From positions 2,666,001-2,730,000 of the forward strand of contig NZ_FO704551.1 of assembly GCF_000968175.1 (NCBI RefSeq): a stretch of 64,000 bases of DNA, read 5' to 3'. Each line of letters starts with the position of its first letter. Positions within the stretch are counted from its first letter, which is position 1. This DNA is from Xenorhabdus poinarii G6 (GTDB taxonomy: Bacteria > Pseudomonadota > Gammaproteobacteria > Enterobacterales > Enterobacteriaceae). The notes below the pieces were generated by a model, which did no database searches, was not told where the DNA came from, and saw only the letters and a list, made by a program, of their open reading frames with translations. A program made the position numbers and the translations under genes. Shown here piece by piece: positions 30,700 through 43,893 of this stretch.

Positions 30700-31026
30700 C
30701 CGACTAATATGACATTTTACCCATTGATTTCAATTTTTAATGCTTAAAAATACCACATTGTGCTATAACACCATGTAAAAATTTATTTGTTTTAATCTAA
30801 GCATGAAATCAATAGCGTAATAAATTAACATTAAAAAAACGTCATTTTTAACTAAAATAAATTAATTCATCAAATTATTTACTATTCATTAAAAAAGCAG
30901 AAATAAACGGGGACCTGCACTAAAGGTGTCACGCTATCAACATGGGATAAGATCAGCCTGTATCAGGCGTAATATAGAAGAGTGTCAGAATACGACTTTT
31001 ATCGCTATAGAAGACGACAAACAGAA
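30700..31026. other. Gap between yafD and the rRNA operon end, no gene seen
   Basis: The first half is very AT-rich and probably holds the yafD promoter. No tRNA, ORF or repeat is recognised before the terminator at 31027. E. coli has dkgB and yafC in the matching place; neither is present here. Confidence 0.5.
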
Positions 31027-31058
31027 AAAACCCTGCGAGAAATCTCTCAGGGTTTTTT
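31027..31058 (-). terminator. Terminator of the rRNA operon
   Basis: Read on the minus strand, a stem with CCCTGAGAGA and TCTCGCAGGG arms is followed by TTTTTT, just beyond tRNA-Asp. The A-run on the other side makes it usable in both directions. Confidence 0.9.
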
Positions 31059-31068
31059 CCAAATACGG

Positions 31069-31145
31069 TGGCGGTGCGGACGGGACTCGAACCCGCGACC
31101 CCCGGCGTGACAGGCCGGTATTCTAACCAACTGAACTACCGCACC
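31069..31145 (-). tRNA. tRNA-Asp (anticodon GTC)
   Basis: 77 nt including encoded CCA. The acceptor GGTGCGG pairs with CCGCACC; the anticodon arm contains CCTGTCACG; the T-arm is GCGGGTTCGAGTCCCGT. It is the distal tRNA of the rRNA operon, equivalent to aspU after rrnH in E. coli. Confidence 0.98.
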
Positions 31146-31199
31146 ACCGAATTTCTTTCGCCTGGCTGCCTTTTGTGCCGGCAACCGGCCTTTTAATCA

Positions 31200-31319
31200 A
31201 TGTCTGGCAGTGTCCTACTCTCACATGGGGAGACCCCACACTACCATCGGCGCTACGGCGTTTCACTGCTGAGTTCGGCATGGGGTCAGGTGGGACCACC
31301 GCGCTATTGCCGCCAGACA
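31200..31319 (-). rRNA. rrf: 5S ribosomal RNA
   Basis: 120 nt from TGTCTGGCGGC to its complementary 3' end CTGCCAGACAT; internal segments such as GGTGGTCCCACCTGACCCC and GCCGAACTCAG match enterobacterial 5S. Confidence 0.97.
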
Positions 31320-31396
31320 AATCCGGTTTTCAATCTCGAACAAGCTATTTCTCTCTGAAACTCTCTCTCTGCCCACTAAAACACCTTCGGTGTTGT

Positions 31397-34304
<2,908 letters not shown>

Positions 34305-34472
34305 TCACAACCCGAAGGTGTCTTCGGAGATGCGGGTTGAGAGACGCCTCAATACTGTCTTAACAGCACTGAGTGTTTCAAATTTTCAGCTTGTTCCAGA
34401 TTGTTAAAGAGCAAAAATTTCACAACACACGCCGTGCCTGTGTTCTGAAATGGTTTTATTCATCGAAGAGGA

Positions 34473-34548
34473 TGGTGGAGCTAAGCGGGATCGAACCGCT
34501 GACCTCCTGCGTGCAAGGCAGGCGCTCTCCCAGCTGAGCTATAGCCCC
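34473..34548 (-). tRNA. tRNA-Ala (anticodon TGC)
   Basis: 76 nt with CCA encoded. The sequence begins GGGGCTATAGCTCAGCTGGG, the anticodon loop is TTGCACG and it ends GCTCCACCA. Second tRNA of the 16S-23S spacer. Confidence 0.98.
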
Positions 34549-34590
34549 ATTAAGATACCGTGCGCCTTCACCGTCTGCCGGGTCTGGACT

Positions 34591-34667
<77 letters not shown>

Positions 34668-34738
34668 ATGCCGATACCGTCTCTTCATTTTCATCAGACA
34701 ATCTGTGTGAGCACTGCAACAATAACCTATCTTCGGTT

Positions 34739-36281
<1,543 letters not shown>

Positions 36282-36420
36282 AAAGTCTGATGCTCAAAGA
36301 ATTAAACGGTTTATTCATAATGAATTCACTGTTAGTCACTCTTTAAGACTTGATTCTTTCTTTCGCCTTTCGGCGTTGCGATAGTGTCTTGCGAGTGCCC
36401 ACACAGATTGTCTGATTAAT

Positions 36421-36432
36421 TTGTTAAAGAGC
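36421..36432 (-). promoter_or_regulatory. rRNA leader boxA antitermination site
   Basis: GCTCTTTAACAA on the minus strand, between promoter P2 and 16S, matches the boxA element used by the Nus/SuhB antitermination complex in enterobacterial rrn operons. Confidence 0.85.
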
Positions 36433-36471
36433 GTGTCAACCGGGCATTGCTGCCGGGTTGCGAGGCTGCGT

Positions 36472-36499
36472 ATCTTACGCTTTCCTCTCTCAGTGTCAA
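36472..36499 (-). promoter_or_regulatory. rRNA operon promoter P2
   Basis: Minus strand TTGACA (36494-36499), 16-bp spacer, TAAGAT (36472-36477). It lies about 190 bp upstream of the 16S 5' end, downstream of P1, the standard tandem arrangement. Confidence 0.85.
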
Positions 36500-36570
36500 G
36501 CCTTATTTTTCAAGGCGTTTCACTTTGTCATCCTGACAGGTTTGTGTGTTTGTCGTGACAACGGATGCGC

Positions 36571-36598
36571 ATTATAGGCATCCTTCTAATTTAGGCAA
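36571..36598 (-). promoter_or_regulatory. rRNA operon promoter P1
   Basis: Minus strand TTGCCT (36593-36598), 16-bp spacer, perfect TATAAT (36571-36576) followed by a GC-rich discriminator GCGC, typical of growth-rate and ppGpp-controlled rrn P1. Any UP element or Fis sites would lie in the adjacent end of gmhB. Confidence 0.88.
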
Positions 36599-36648
36599 GC
36601 CTTTTTTTGTGATTTATCATTTAACAGCTCACAATTTAGTCCAACAGG

Positions 36649-37215
36649 CTATTTTTGCCTGTTTTTTATCACATCTGGCAGATCTGACAAGCGATTAATG
36701 ACTAAATCGGCAGCATGTTCTGCATCTTCTGTGATGGGTTTTCCTGTACGAACGAGAACCTTAGTACCAATTTTCGCGGCATCGGCTGCCAACATATCTT
36801 CTATTTTGTCCCCGACCATATAAGAAGAGGACATGTCGATATGTAATTCTTTCTGTGCATCCAGCAACATACCCGGTTGTGGTTTGCGGCAGTTACAGTT
36901 CTTCTTATATTCTTCATCCTCTGCTTCTGGATGATGTGGACAATAATAGATGCCATCAAGATCAACCCCCCGATCTGCTAATGACCAATCCATCCATTCA
37001 GTTAATTGCATAAACTGCTCTTCAGTAAAGAACCGACGTGCAATACCTGATTGATTTGTCACCAAAACCAGAGCATAACCCATTTTTTTCAACTCAATCA
37101 TGGCTTCAATCGCACCATCAATAAATTGAAAGTTATCTATCTCATGGACATAACCATGATCGATGTTAATCGTGCCGTCACGATCTAAAAATACGGCGGG
37201 AATACCTTGAGTCAC
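36649..37215 (-). CDS. gmhB: D-glycero-beta-D-manno-heptose 1,7-bisphosphate 7-phosphatase
   Basis: HAD-superfamily phosphatase of the ADP-heptose pathway for LPS core. GTG at 37215 is chosen: it follows TTGGAG seven bases upstream and places the [13 protein letters not shown] motif I as close to the N-terminus as in E. coli GmhB. This gives 188 aa; the frame extends 31 codons further to an ATG without homology and toward the met boxes. Motifs: [15 protein letters not shown] (motif II), the Cys-rich zinc-binding loop [10 protein letters not shown]...CNCRKP and MVGDKIEDM (motif IV). Confidence 0.95.
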   Translation of the reverse strand: MTQGIPAVFLDRDGTINIDHGYVHEIDNFQFIDGAIEAMIELKKMGYALVLVTNQSGIARRFFTEEQFMQLTEWMDWSLADRGVDLDGIYYCPHHPEAEDEEYKKNCNCRKPQPGMLLDAQKELHIDMSSSYMVGDKIEDMLAADAAKIGTKVLVRTGKPITEDAEHAADLVINRLSDLPDVIKNRQK

Positions 37216-37317
37216 CTGATTGCTCCAAGAATGTACCGAGTAATGTACCAAGTAGAGAGTATCGCATGATTTATCACTGAATGAGAATGCAGCATTTAAT
37301 TTATTCATAGTTGACTT

Positions 37318-37341
37318 AGACGTCTAGACGCCTTAACATCC
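37318..37341 (+). promoter_or_regulatory. Tandem MetJ operator (met boxes) upstream of metNIQ
   Basis: A perfect 8-bp met box AGACGTCT at 37318-37325 is followed directly by AGACGCCT (one mismatch) and a weaker third unit TAACATCC. Tandem met boxes bind the SAM-MetJ repressor cooperatively, so methionine uptake genes 66 bp downstream should be repressed when methionine is ample. Confidence 0.88.
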
Positions 37342-37406
37342 ACTTTAATTCATGACTTGTTGAAGTATTCTCAAGTCATTCATCTTGATATCTAATAAGA
37401 AAAAAA

Positions 37407-38438
37407 ATGATAAGACTGACTCAGATAAATAAAGTATTTCAACAAGGAACGCGCTCGATAAAAGCGCTTTCAGATATCAACCTACATGTCCCACAGGGAC
37501 AAATTTATGGTGTTATTGGTTCTTCCGGTGCCGGTAAAAGCACATTAATCCGCTGTGTTAATATGCTGGAACGCCCGACTTCTGGACAAGTATTCGTTGC
37601 AGGGCAGGAGCTCACTTCGCTTTCGGCGCGTGAACTCACTCATGCACGTCGTCATATTGGTATGATTTTCCAGCACTTTAATTTGCTGTCATCCAGAACC
37701 GTGTTTGATAATGTTGCGTTACCTTTGGAACTGAGTAACACGCCAAAAACTGAAATAAAGGCCAAAGTTAACGAATTACTAGAATTAGTCGGTCTCGCTG
37801 ACAAACATGATGCCTATCCTGCCAATTTATCTGGTGGACAAAAGCAACGTGTTGCAATTGCACGGGCACTCGCTAACTCACCCAAAGTCCTTCTGTGTGA
37901 CGAAGCGACCAGTGCTCTTGATCCAGCCACAACCCGTTCTATTCTGGAGCTATTAAAAGACATTAATCGTCGATTGGGGTTAACTATTTTGTTAATTACC
38001 CATGAAATGGATGTCGTTAAACGTATCTGCGATCAAGTGGCCGTCATCAGTGGGGGGCAACTCATCGAACAAGATAGTGTAAGCGAGATCTTCTCGCATC
38101 CTAAGACGCCTGTAGCTCAGGAATTTATCAAATCGACGCTGCATTTGGATATTCCTGAAGACTTCTTGAAGAAGTTAAAACCGGAACCTGCGCCTGATCT
38201 TAGCCCATTATTGAAGTTAGAGTTCACGGGTCAATCCGTTGACGCACCTCTGATTTCGATGGCTGTTCGCCGCTTTAATATTGATATCAGCATATTAAGT
38301 TCTCAAATCGACTACGCTGGCGGGGTTAAGTTTGGCGTTATGCTGGCTGAGTTAGATGGGGAAAACGATAGTATCAAATCAACAATTGTCTTTTTAGAAG
38401 AGCATCATGTAAAAGTGGAGATTCTCGGTTATGTCTGA
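37407..38438 (+). CDS. metN: D,L-methionine ABC transporter ATP-binding protein MetN
   Basis: ATPase of the MetNIQ importer. 343 aa: Walker [10 protein letters not shown] (near residue 38), signature [15 protein letters not shown], Walker [14 protein letters not shown]-loop ITHEMD, and a C-terminal NIL/ACT-like domain (about 265-343) that senses methionine. Overlaps metI by 8 bp. Confidence 0.97.
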   Translation: MIRLTQINKVFQQGTRSIKALSDINLHVPQGQIYGVIGSSGAGKSTLIRCVNMLERPTSGQVFVAGQELTSLSARELTHARRHIGMIFQHFNLLSSRTVFDNVALPLELSNTPKTEIKAKVNELLELVGLADKHDAYPANLSGGQKQRVAIARALANSPKVLLCDEATSALDPATTRSILELLKDINRRLGLTILLITHEMDVVKRICDQVAVISGGQLIEQDSVSEIFSHPKTPVAQEFIKSTLHLDIPEDFLKKLKPEPAPDLSPLLKLEFTGQSVDAPLISMAVRRFNIDISILSSQIDYAGGVKFGVMLAELDGENDSIKSTIVFLEEHHVKVEILGYV

Positions 38439-39084
38439 AGGAATGATTTTATTGTTAGCTCAAGGAGTCTGGGAAACTCTTGTAATGACTTTCGTTTCCG
38501 GTTTCTTTGGTTTTGTTATCGGATTACCGGCGGGCGTACTTTTATATGTCACCCGTCCTGGGCAGATCATTGAAAATGTAACGCTTTATCGCGTACTTTC
38601 TACCCTGGTAAATATTACACGTTCAATCCCTTTTATTATTCTATTGGTATGGATGATTCCATTTACTCGTCTGATAGTCGGAACCTCCATCGGTTTGCAG
38701 GCAGCGATTGTTCCATTGACCGTGGGAGCTGCACCATTTATTGCCCGCATGGTAGAAAATGCATTATTAGAAATTCCGGCCGGTTTAATTGAAGCGGCAC
38801 GTGCAATGGGAGCAACACCGTTTCAGATTGTCAAAAAAATCCTATTGCCAGAAGCATTATCCGGTTTGATTAATGCCGCAACCATAACCCTCATCACATT
38901 AGTTGGTTATTCCGCCATGGGCGGTGCCGTTGGTGCTGGTGGTCTGGGGCAGATTGGCTATCAGTATGGATATATCGGCTATAATGCGACCGTGATGAAT
39001 ACCGTATTAGCGTTATTGGTTGTTTTAGTGTTCTTAATTCAGCTAAGTGGTGATCGTTTAGTCAAAGCTGTAAATCGTAAATAA
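38431..39084 (+). CDS. metI: Methionine ABC transporter permease MetI
   Basis: Membrane subunit of MetNIQ. 217 aa with five to six membrane helices and the EAA loop ([23 protein letters not shown] near residues 127-149) that contacts MetN. Its start lies within the end of metN. Confidence 0.97.
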   Translation: MSEGMILLLAQGVWETLVMTFVSGFFGFVIGLPAGVLLYVTRPGQIIENVTLYRVLSTLVNITRSIPFIILLVWMIPFTRLIVGTSIGLQAAIVPLTVGAAPFIARMVENALLEIPAGLIEAARAMGATPFQIVKKILLPEALSGLINAATITLITLVGYSAMGGAVGAGGLGQIGYQYGYIGYNATVMNTVLALLVVLVFLIQLSGDRLVKAVNRK

Positions 39085-39106
39085 GATTATTTCAACAGGG
39101 GTGAAT

Positions 39107-39922
39107 ATGTCAGTAAAATTGAAATCCATTGCTACAATCAGCGCATTGTTAGGAACATTAATCCTCGCAGGTTGCGGACAGGAACAACGTGACCCAAACC
39201 AAATTAATGTTGGCGTTATTTCAGGACCTGAACTTCAAGTTGCTGAAGTTGCCAAACAAGTAGCTAAAGAGAAATATGGCCTTGATGTTAAGTTGACGAC
39301 ATTCAATGACTATGTTCTGCCAAATGAGGCATTGAGCAAGGGAGATATTGATGTGAATGTCTTTCAGCATAAGCCTTATTTAGATCAGCAAGTCAAAGAA
39401 CGTCACTACAAATTAGCCATTGTTGGTCACTCTTTTATATTTCCAATGGCCGCTTATTCCAAAAAAATTAAGTCACTGGATCAGTTACAAGATGGTGCTC
39501 AAATTACCCTCCCCAACGATCCAACCAATTTAGGCCGCGCTTTGCTGTTATTACAAAAACAGGGTCTTATCACCTTGAAAGAGGGGGTTGGTCTGCTACC
39601 CACTGTACTGGACATTACCAGTAACCCTAAACACTTAGATATCGTACAACTGGAAGCGCCACAACAACCACGTTCACTGGACGATCAAAAGATTGTTTTT
39701 GCGATTATCAACAATACCTACGCTGGACAGGTTGGTTTAACGCCAGAACAAGATGGCCTCTTTGTGGAAGATAAAAATTCACCTTACGTCAATATTATTG
39801 TCAGCCGTGAAGACAATAAGGATGCGGAAAAAGTGAAGAAATTTGTGGAAGCGTATCAATCTCCAGAAGTAGAGCAAGAAGCACAGAAAGTCTTCAAGGG
39901 CGGTGCAATAAAAGGCTGGTAA
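39107..39922 (+). CDS. metQ: Methionine-binding lipoprotein MetQ
   Basis: Substrate-binding component of the methionine importer. The ATG at 39107 follows AGGGG and gives 271 aa, the E. coli length. Lipoprotein signal peptide with lipobox LAGC (Cys23); the NLPA-family fold shows TFNDYVLPNEALSKGDID, the FQHKPYLDQQ motif and NDPTNLGRALLLLQ. Confidence 0.97.
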   Translation: MSVKLKSIATISALLGTLILAGCGQEQRDPNQINVGVISGPELQVAEVAKQVAKEKYGLDVKLTTFNDYVLPNEALSKGDIDVNVFQHKPYLDQQVKERHYKLAIVGHSFIFPMAAYSKKIKSLDQLQDGAQITLPNDPTNLGRALLLLQKQGLITLKEGVGLLPTVLDITSNPKHLDIVQLEAPQQPRSLDDQKIVFAIINNTYAGQVGLTPEQDGLFVEDKNSPYVNIIVSREDNKDAEKVKKFVEAYQSPEVEQEAQKVFKGGAIKGW

Positions 39923-39957
39923 TCTTTCATATTCAGTCAATCAAGATTAAAATTATC

Positions 39958-39987
39958 GGGCGGATATGTTATATCCGCCCATTTTTA
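39958..39987 (+). terminator. Terminator of metNIQ
   Basis: GGGCGGATAT pairs with ATATCCGCCC around a 3-base loop, followed by ATTTTTAT, 35 bp after metQ. Confidence 0.92.
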
Positions 39988-40036
39988 TGAGGAAAACCCT
40001 CAGTTACTGACTTGATTAATATAAGGATTCAGATTG

Positions 40037-40432
40037 ATGCGTGTGTTACCTGTCTGTTTCATGGTGCTTTTCATGGTTGGTTGTTCTTCCCTGCCAACGC
40101 AAGTCAATAAGGCGGATACGCCAAATTCAAACTCAAAATCGCCTTCGGTCACGAAAAACAAAGCTTCTTCTTATGTCCGCCTCTACACCAAACCGGATGA
40201 AATTTCAGGTTTATCATTTAAAGAATTAGGTATTGTTGCCGGAGAATCCTGCCGCAGTACGTTTCAGGACTCTCCGGCCAGTATTGCAACCGCACGGCAA
40301 AACATGTTAGCAAAAGCCGCTTATCTAAACGCAAACGCAGTTTTACTACACAAATGTGCCATTTTATCTGGTCAGGGTTGCTACCAAATTGCCATTTGTG
40401 AAGGCTCAGCATTACTCATGACTAACAATTAA
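40037..40432 (+). CDS. rcsF: Rcs phosphorelay sensor lipoprotein RcsF
   Basis: Outer-membrane lipoprotein that signals envelope stress to IgaA and the Rcs phosphorelay. 131 aa from ATG 40037 (TTG 40034 precedes it in frame). Lipobox MVGC with Cys16, a Pro/Ser/Lys-rich linker, then a C-terminal domain with four Cys (GESCRST, HKCAILSGQGCYQIAIC) that form the nonconsecutive disulfides known in E. coli RcsF. Same neighbours (metQ, trmO) as in E. coli. Confidence 0.95.
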   Translation: MRVLPVCFMVLFMVGCSSLPTQVNKADTPNSNSKSPSVTKNKASSYVRLYTKPDEISGLSFKELGIVAGESCRSTFQDSPASIATARQNMLAKAAYLNANAVLLHKCAILSGQGCYQIAICEGSALLMTNN

Positions 40433-40463
40433 TTGTAATTAAAACAATAGTATAAAAATAATT

Positions 40464-41171
40464 ATGGCAAATTTTCATTTTACGCAAATAGGTACTATTC
40501 ATTCTCCTTATAAAGAGAAATTTGCCATTCCCCGTCAACCGGGTCTGGTCGAAGATGGTACAGGGCAACTCGAATTACTTGCCCCCTACAATCAGGTTGA
40601 TGCCGTACGCGGGCTGGAACAGTTCAGCCACTTATGGGTTATTTTTGTGTTTCATCACACGATGGAGGGGGGCTGGAATCCATTGGTGCGGCCTCCCCGT
40701 TTGGGTGGAAATGCAAAAATGGGTGTGTTTGCCACTCGTTCAACTTTCCGTCCCAATCCCATTGGCATGTCATTAGTGGAATTGAAGGGTATCCAATGCG
40801 AGAACAGCCGCATCATGTTAGAACTGGGGAGTTTAGATTTGGTGGACGGTACACCTGTTATCGATATCAAACCTTACCTGCCTTTCGCCGAATCACATCC
40901 AGAAGCCAGAGCGGGTTTTGCCCAGACAGTGCCAGATGCAGATATGGTGGTCAATTTCACCCCAGAAGCAGAATGCCAACTTTTATTCCATAAAACGCAT
41001 TATCCCCACTTGAAACGATTTATTGACCAAATATTGGCTCAAGATCCCCGTCCCGCCTACCGTAAAAAAGCACAGGAAAACCGAATATATGCCGCTCATA
41101 TTCTGGATTTCAACGTTCGGTGGCGAGTTTTTGATGCCATGACCGAAGTGGTTTCTATCGAGCCTCGCTAA
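40464..41171 (+). CDS. trmO: tRNA (N6-threonylcarbamoyladenosine(37)-N6)-methyltransferase TrmO
   Basis: SAM-dependent methylation of t6A37 to m6t6A in ACY-decoding tRNA-Thr. 235 aa, as E. coli TrmO (TsaA/YaeB). Family motifs: GTIHSPYKEKFAIPRQPGL, LWVIFVFHHT, GVFATRSTFRPNPIGMSLVE and DIKPYLPFAE. It lies between rcsF and proS as in E. coli. Confidence 0.95.
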   Translation: MANFHFTQIGTIHSPYKEKFAIPRQPGLVEDGTGQLELLAPYNQVDAVRGLEQFSHLWVIFVFHHTMEGGWNPLVRPPRLGGNAKMGVFATRSTFRPNPIGMSLVELKGIQCENSRIMLELGSLDLVDGTPVIDIKPYLPFAESHPEARAGFAQTVPDADMVVNFTPEAECQLLFHKTHYPHLKRFIDQILAQDPRPAYRKKAQENRIYAAHILDFNVRWRVFDAMTEVVSIEPR

Positions 41172-41286
41172 AACTCCTTTTGACATCGTAATCTCGCTGG
41201 TAGACTAGCGGTTTGTCTTTATTTTCTGGGGTGGGTGGTAATATCTTATCGCCCAGAAGCAATTTGCTATCCAATGGAAACTTACT

Positions 41287-43008
41287 ATGCGTACTAGCCA
41301 ATATCTGCTCTCTACTTTAAAAGAGACGCCTACTGATGCGGAAGTCGTCAGTCATAAACTGATGCTTCGAGCCGGAATGATCCGTAAACTCGCCTCAGGT
41401 CTATACAACTGGATGCCGACCGGTGTCCGCGTATTGAAAAAAGTTGAAAACATTGTTCGTGAAGAAATGAATAATGCAGGGGCGATTGAGGTTTCCATGC
41501 CGGTAGTTCAGCCAGCAGATTTGTGGCAGGAAAGTGGCCGTTGGGAACAATATGGCCCAGAATTGCTACGTTTAGTTGATCGGGGTGAACGTTCTTTTGT
41601 GTTAGGCCCAACCCATGAAGAGGTTATTACTGATCTGATTCGTAACGAAGTCACTTCTTACAAACAACTGCCACTGAATGTGTTCCAGATCCAGACCAAA
41701 TTCCGTGATGAAGTTCGTCCACGCTTTGGTGTGATGCGTTCACGTGAATTTATCATGAAAGATGCTTACTCTTTCCATACCAGCCAAGCGTCTCTGCAAG
41801 AGACTTACGATAAAATGTACGATGCCTACAGTAAAATCTTTACCCGCATCGGTCTAGATTTCCGGGCAGTGCTGGCTGATACGGGTTCAATTGGTGGAAA
41901 TGCGTCTCATGAATTCCAGGTTCTGGCTGCCAGCGGTGAAGATGACATCGTTTTCTCTACCGTGTCTAATTATGCGGCTAATATTGAATTGGCTGAAGCG
42001 GTCATGCCATCTCAGGAACGGGCCGCCCCATCTGAGGAAATGCATCTGGTCGACACGCCAAATGCAAAGACCATCGCTGAACTGGTCGAACAATTCAATC
42101 TGCCCATTGAAAAAACCGTCAAGACCTTGATCGTTCATGCCGCAGAAGAAAGCGGGCATCAATTAGTCGCTTTGCTGGTACGGGGTGATCATGAGTTAAA
42201 TAGTATAAAAGCAGAAAAATTGCCTTTGGTCGCCAACCCTCTCAATTTCGCTACCGAAGAAGAAATTCGCACCATCGTAAAAGCTGGTCCCGGCTCTTTA
42301 GGTCCTATCAATTTGCCTATGCCTGTCATTATTGATCGCAGCGTATCCGTCATGAGCGATTTTGGTGCTGGCGCGAATATTGATGGCAAACACTACTTCG
42401 GCATTAACTGGGAGCGTGACTTACCTTTACCAGAAGTGGCGGATCTCCGTAATGTCGTTGAAGGTGATGCTAGCCCTGATGGTCAAGGGACGCTGTTAAT
42501 CAAGCGGGGAATTGAAGTTGGGCATATCTTCCAATTAGGCACTAAATATTCCGACGCACTGAAAGCGACAGTGCAAAATGAAGATGGACACAATCAAGTT
42601 GTCACAATGGGATGCTATGGTATTGGTGTGACCCGTATTGTTGCCGCGGCCATTGAACAGAATCACGATGAGCGTGGAATTATCTGGCCAGATGCGATTG
42701 CCCCATTCCAGGTCGCCATTTTGCCAATGAACATGCACAAATCTTACCGCGTGAAAGAAGTCGCTGAAAAATTATATGCCGATTTACATGCCAATGGTAT
42801 TGATGTGATTTTTGATGACCGCAAAGAGCGCCCCGGCGTCATGTTTGCAGACATGGAATTGATCGGTGTACCACATGTGCTGGTTATTGGCGATCGCAAT
42901 TTGGATAACGGTGAGATCGAATACAAATATCGTCGCACTGGTGAAAAACAACAATTGAAATTAGAAGATATTGTTGATTTTCTGAAAAGCCAGATTCAAC
43001 AAGCCTAA
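41287..43008 (+). CDS. proS: Prolyl-tRNA synthetase, bacterial type with editing domain
   Basis: Class II aminoacyl-tRNA synthetase, 573 aa. Motif 1 near residue 60, motif 2 [21 protein letters not shown] split near 138-158, the YbaK-like INS editing domain (about 225-395, with [20 protein letters not shown]), motif 3 [16 protein letters not shown] near 444, and the anticodon-binding domain at the C-terminus. Starts at a plain ATG. Confidence 0.98.
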   Translation: MRTSQYLLSTLKETPTDAEVVSHKLMLRAGMIRKLASGLYNWMPTGVRVLKKVENIVREEMNNAGAIEVSMPVVQPADLWQESGRWEQYGPELLRLVDRGERSFVLGPTHEEVITDLIRNEVTSYKQLPLNVFQIQTKFRDEVRPRFGVMRSREFIMKDAYSFHTSQASLQETYDKMYDAYSKIFTRIGLDFRAVLADTGSIGGNASHEFQVLAASGEDDIVFSTVSNYAANIELAEAVMPSQERAAPSEEMHLVDTPNAKTIAELVEQFNLPIEKTVKTLIVHAAEESGHQLVALLVRGDHELNSIKAEKLPLVANPLNFATEEEIRTIVKAGPGSLGPINLPMPVIIDRSVSVMSDFGAGANIDGKHYFGINWERDLPLPEVADLRNVVEGDASPDGQGTLLIKRGIEVGHIFQLGTKYSDALKATVQNEDGHNQVVTMGCYGIGVTRIVAAAIEQNHDERGIIWPDAIAPFQVAILPMNMHKSYRVKEVAEKLYADLHANGIDVIFDDRKERPGVMFADMELIGVPHVLVIGDRNLDNGEIEYKYRRTGEKQQLKLEDIVDFLKSQIQQA

Positions 43009-43477
43009 TTTTGCTTGAAAGTACCCGCTTAAATTGAAAAGCCTGCGCATTTATTGTGCAGGCTTTTTATCCGTCGCTTATTTGCTAATGTCACTCTCCC
43101 CTCTTTCATTGAAGGGCAAGGTCAAGGTATTGCTACGTACTTTTTCTTCCGTGGCAAGAAACCTACGGTCGAGGTATCGTATGCGAATCAGTAAACAAAA
43201 CCTTAAGCACTTCACTAATTCTATGATCAGACGCCACTCAGTGACTAAGATTAAACACGAAGAAGACTCAGTGAGGAAAATCAAATCGTGTGACTGAATG
43301 TCGTTGCTTAATGGTAAGATACTGGTTTAACCTATTCTTTGCTTTAGCAAATTTTCACAAAGTTATCCAGTAATCACGGAAGCTTACTGTGTTATAGTCG
43401 TAATTAATATTTTGCGTTTGATTTTGGTCAATCACGGGCGGCACGATAACCGCCACTGAACATAGTGGTGAGCGAAT
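43009..43477. other. 469-bp proS-rof spacer: terminator and unexplained sequence
   Basis: After the proS terminator (43037-43068) about 400 bp hold no convincing gene; short frames of 60-90 codons exist on both strands but none has a ribosome site and family match. A plus-strand frame across about 43072-43182 ends in ...RGKKPTVEVSYANQ and looks faintly protein-like, possibly a relic of nlpE/yaeF, which occupy this place in E. coli. A GGCGG...CCGCC stem-loop lies at 43438-43455 just before rof. Confidence 0.35.
43037..43068 (+). terminator. Terminator of proS
   Basis: AAAAGCCTGC...GCAGGCTTTTT stem-loop with a T-run, 28 bp after the proS stop. Confidence 0.92.
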
Positions 43478-43744
43478 ATGTCTATAGATAACGAAGTATA
43501 TCAACCAATTAACTGTGATGATTACGATAGCCTTGAGCTAGCGTGCCAGCGCCATCTGCATTTGCATCTCCAATTACGGGATGGTGAGATATTTAACGGG
43601 AAAGCGAATAAGCTGATTTTAAGAAAAAAAATTGAATATCTCCTCATGGATTCAAACGAGGGATCCCGAGAATTTAGGTTGGATTATATTATCAGTTTCA
43701 GCAATCCAGAAATAGGAACGATTGTTATCGAGCATTCGTCATGA
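43478..43744 (+). CDS. rof: Rho-binding antiterminator Rof (YaeO)
   Basis: Small acidic Sm-fold protein that binds Rho and inhibits termination. 88 aa; YQPINCDDYDSLELACQRHL, and the C-terminal EFRLDYIISFSNPEIGTIVI, match E. coli Rof closely. Preceded by GGTGAGC at a usable distance. Confidence 0.93.
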   Translation: MSIDNEVYQPINCDDYDSLELACQRHLHLHLQLRDGEIFNGKANKLILRKKIEYLLMDSNEGSREFRLDYIISFSNPEIGTIVIEHSS

Positions 43745-43804
43745 TCTGTCAATAACGATTGAACCCTCCTCCCAAAGCACACCGCTATCCCGATAAAAAG
43801 AGAA

Positions 43805-43826
43805 CCGCTCGCGCTTAAGCGAGCGG
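43805..43826 (-). terminator. Terminator between rof and ettA
   Basis: CCGCTCGC / GCGAGCGG 8-bp stem with a 6-base loop. On the minus strand it is followed by a T-rich stretch, suiting the ettA transcript; it may act for rof as well. Confidence 0.8.
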
Positions 43827-43893
43827 CATTACCTGATAGCAAGCCGTTTTTTCTATGAATCAACGTGATAAACTGCTACCACGATCAATAGGT

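Noticed and set aside
43034..43297. 87-codon plus-strand frame after proS
   Set aside because: It begins at a non-ATG codon inside the proS terminator hairpin and has no ribosome site.
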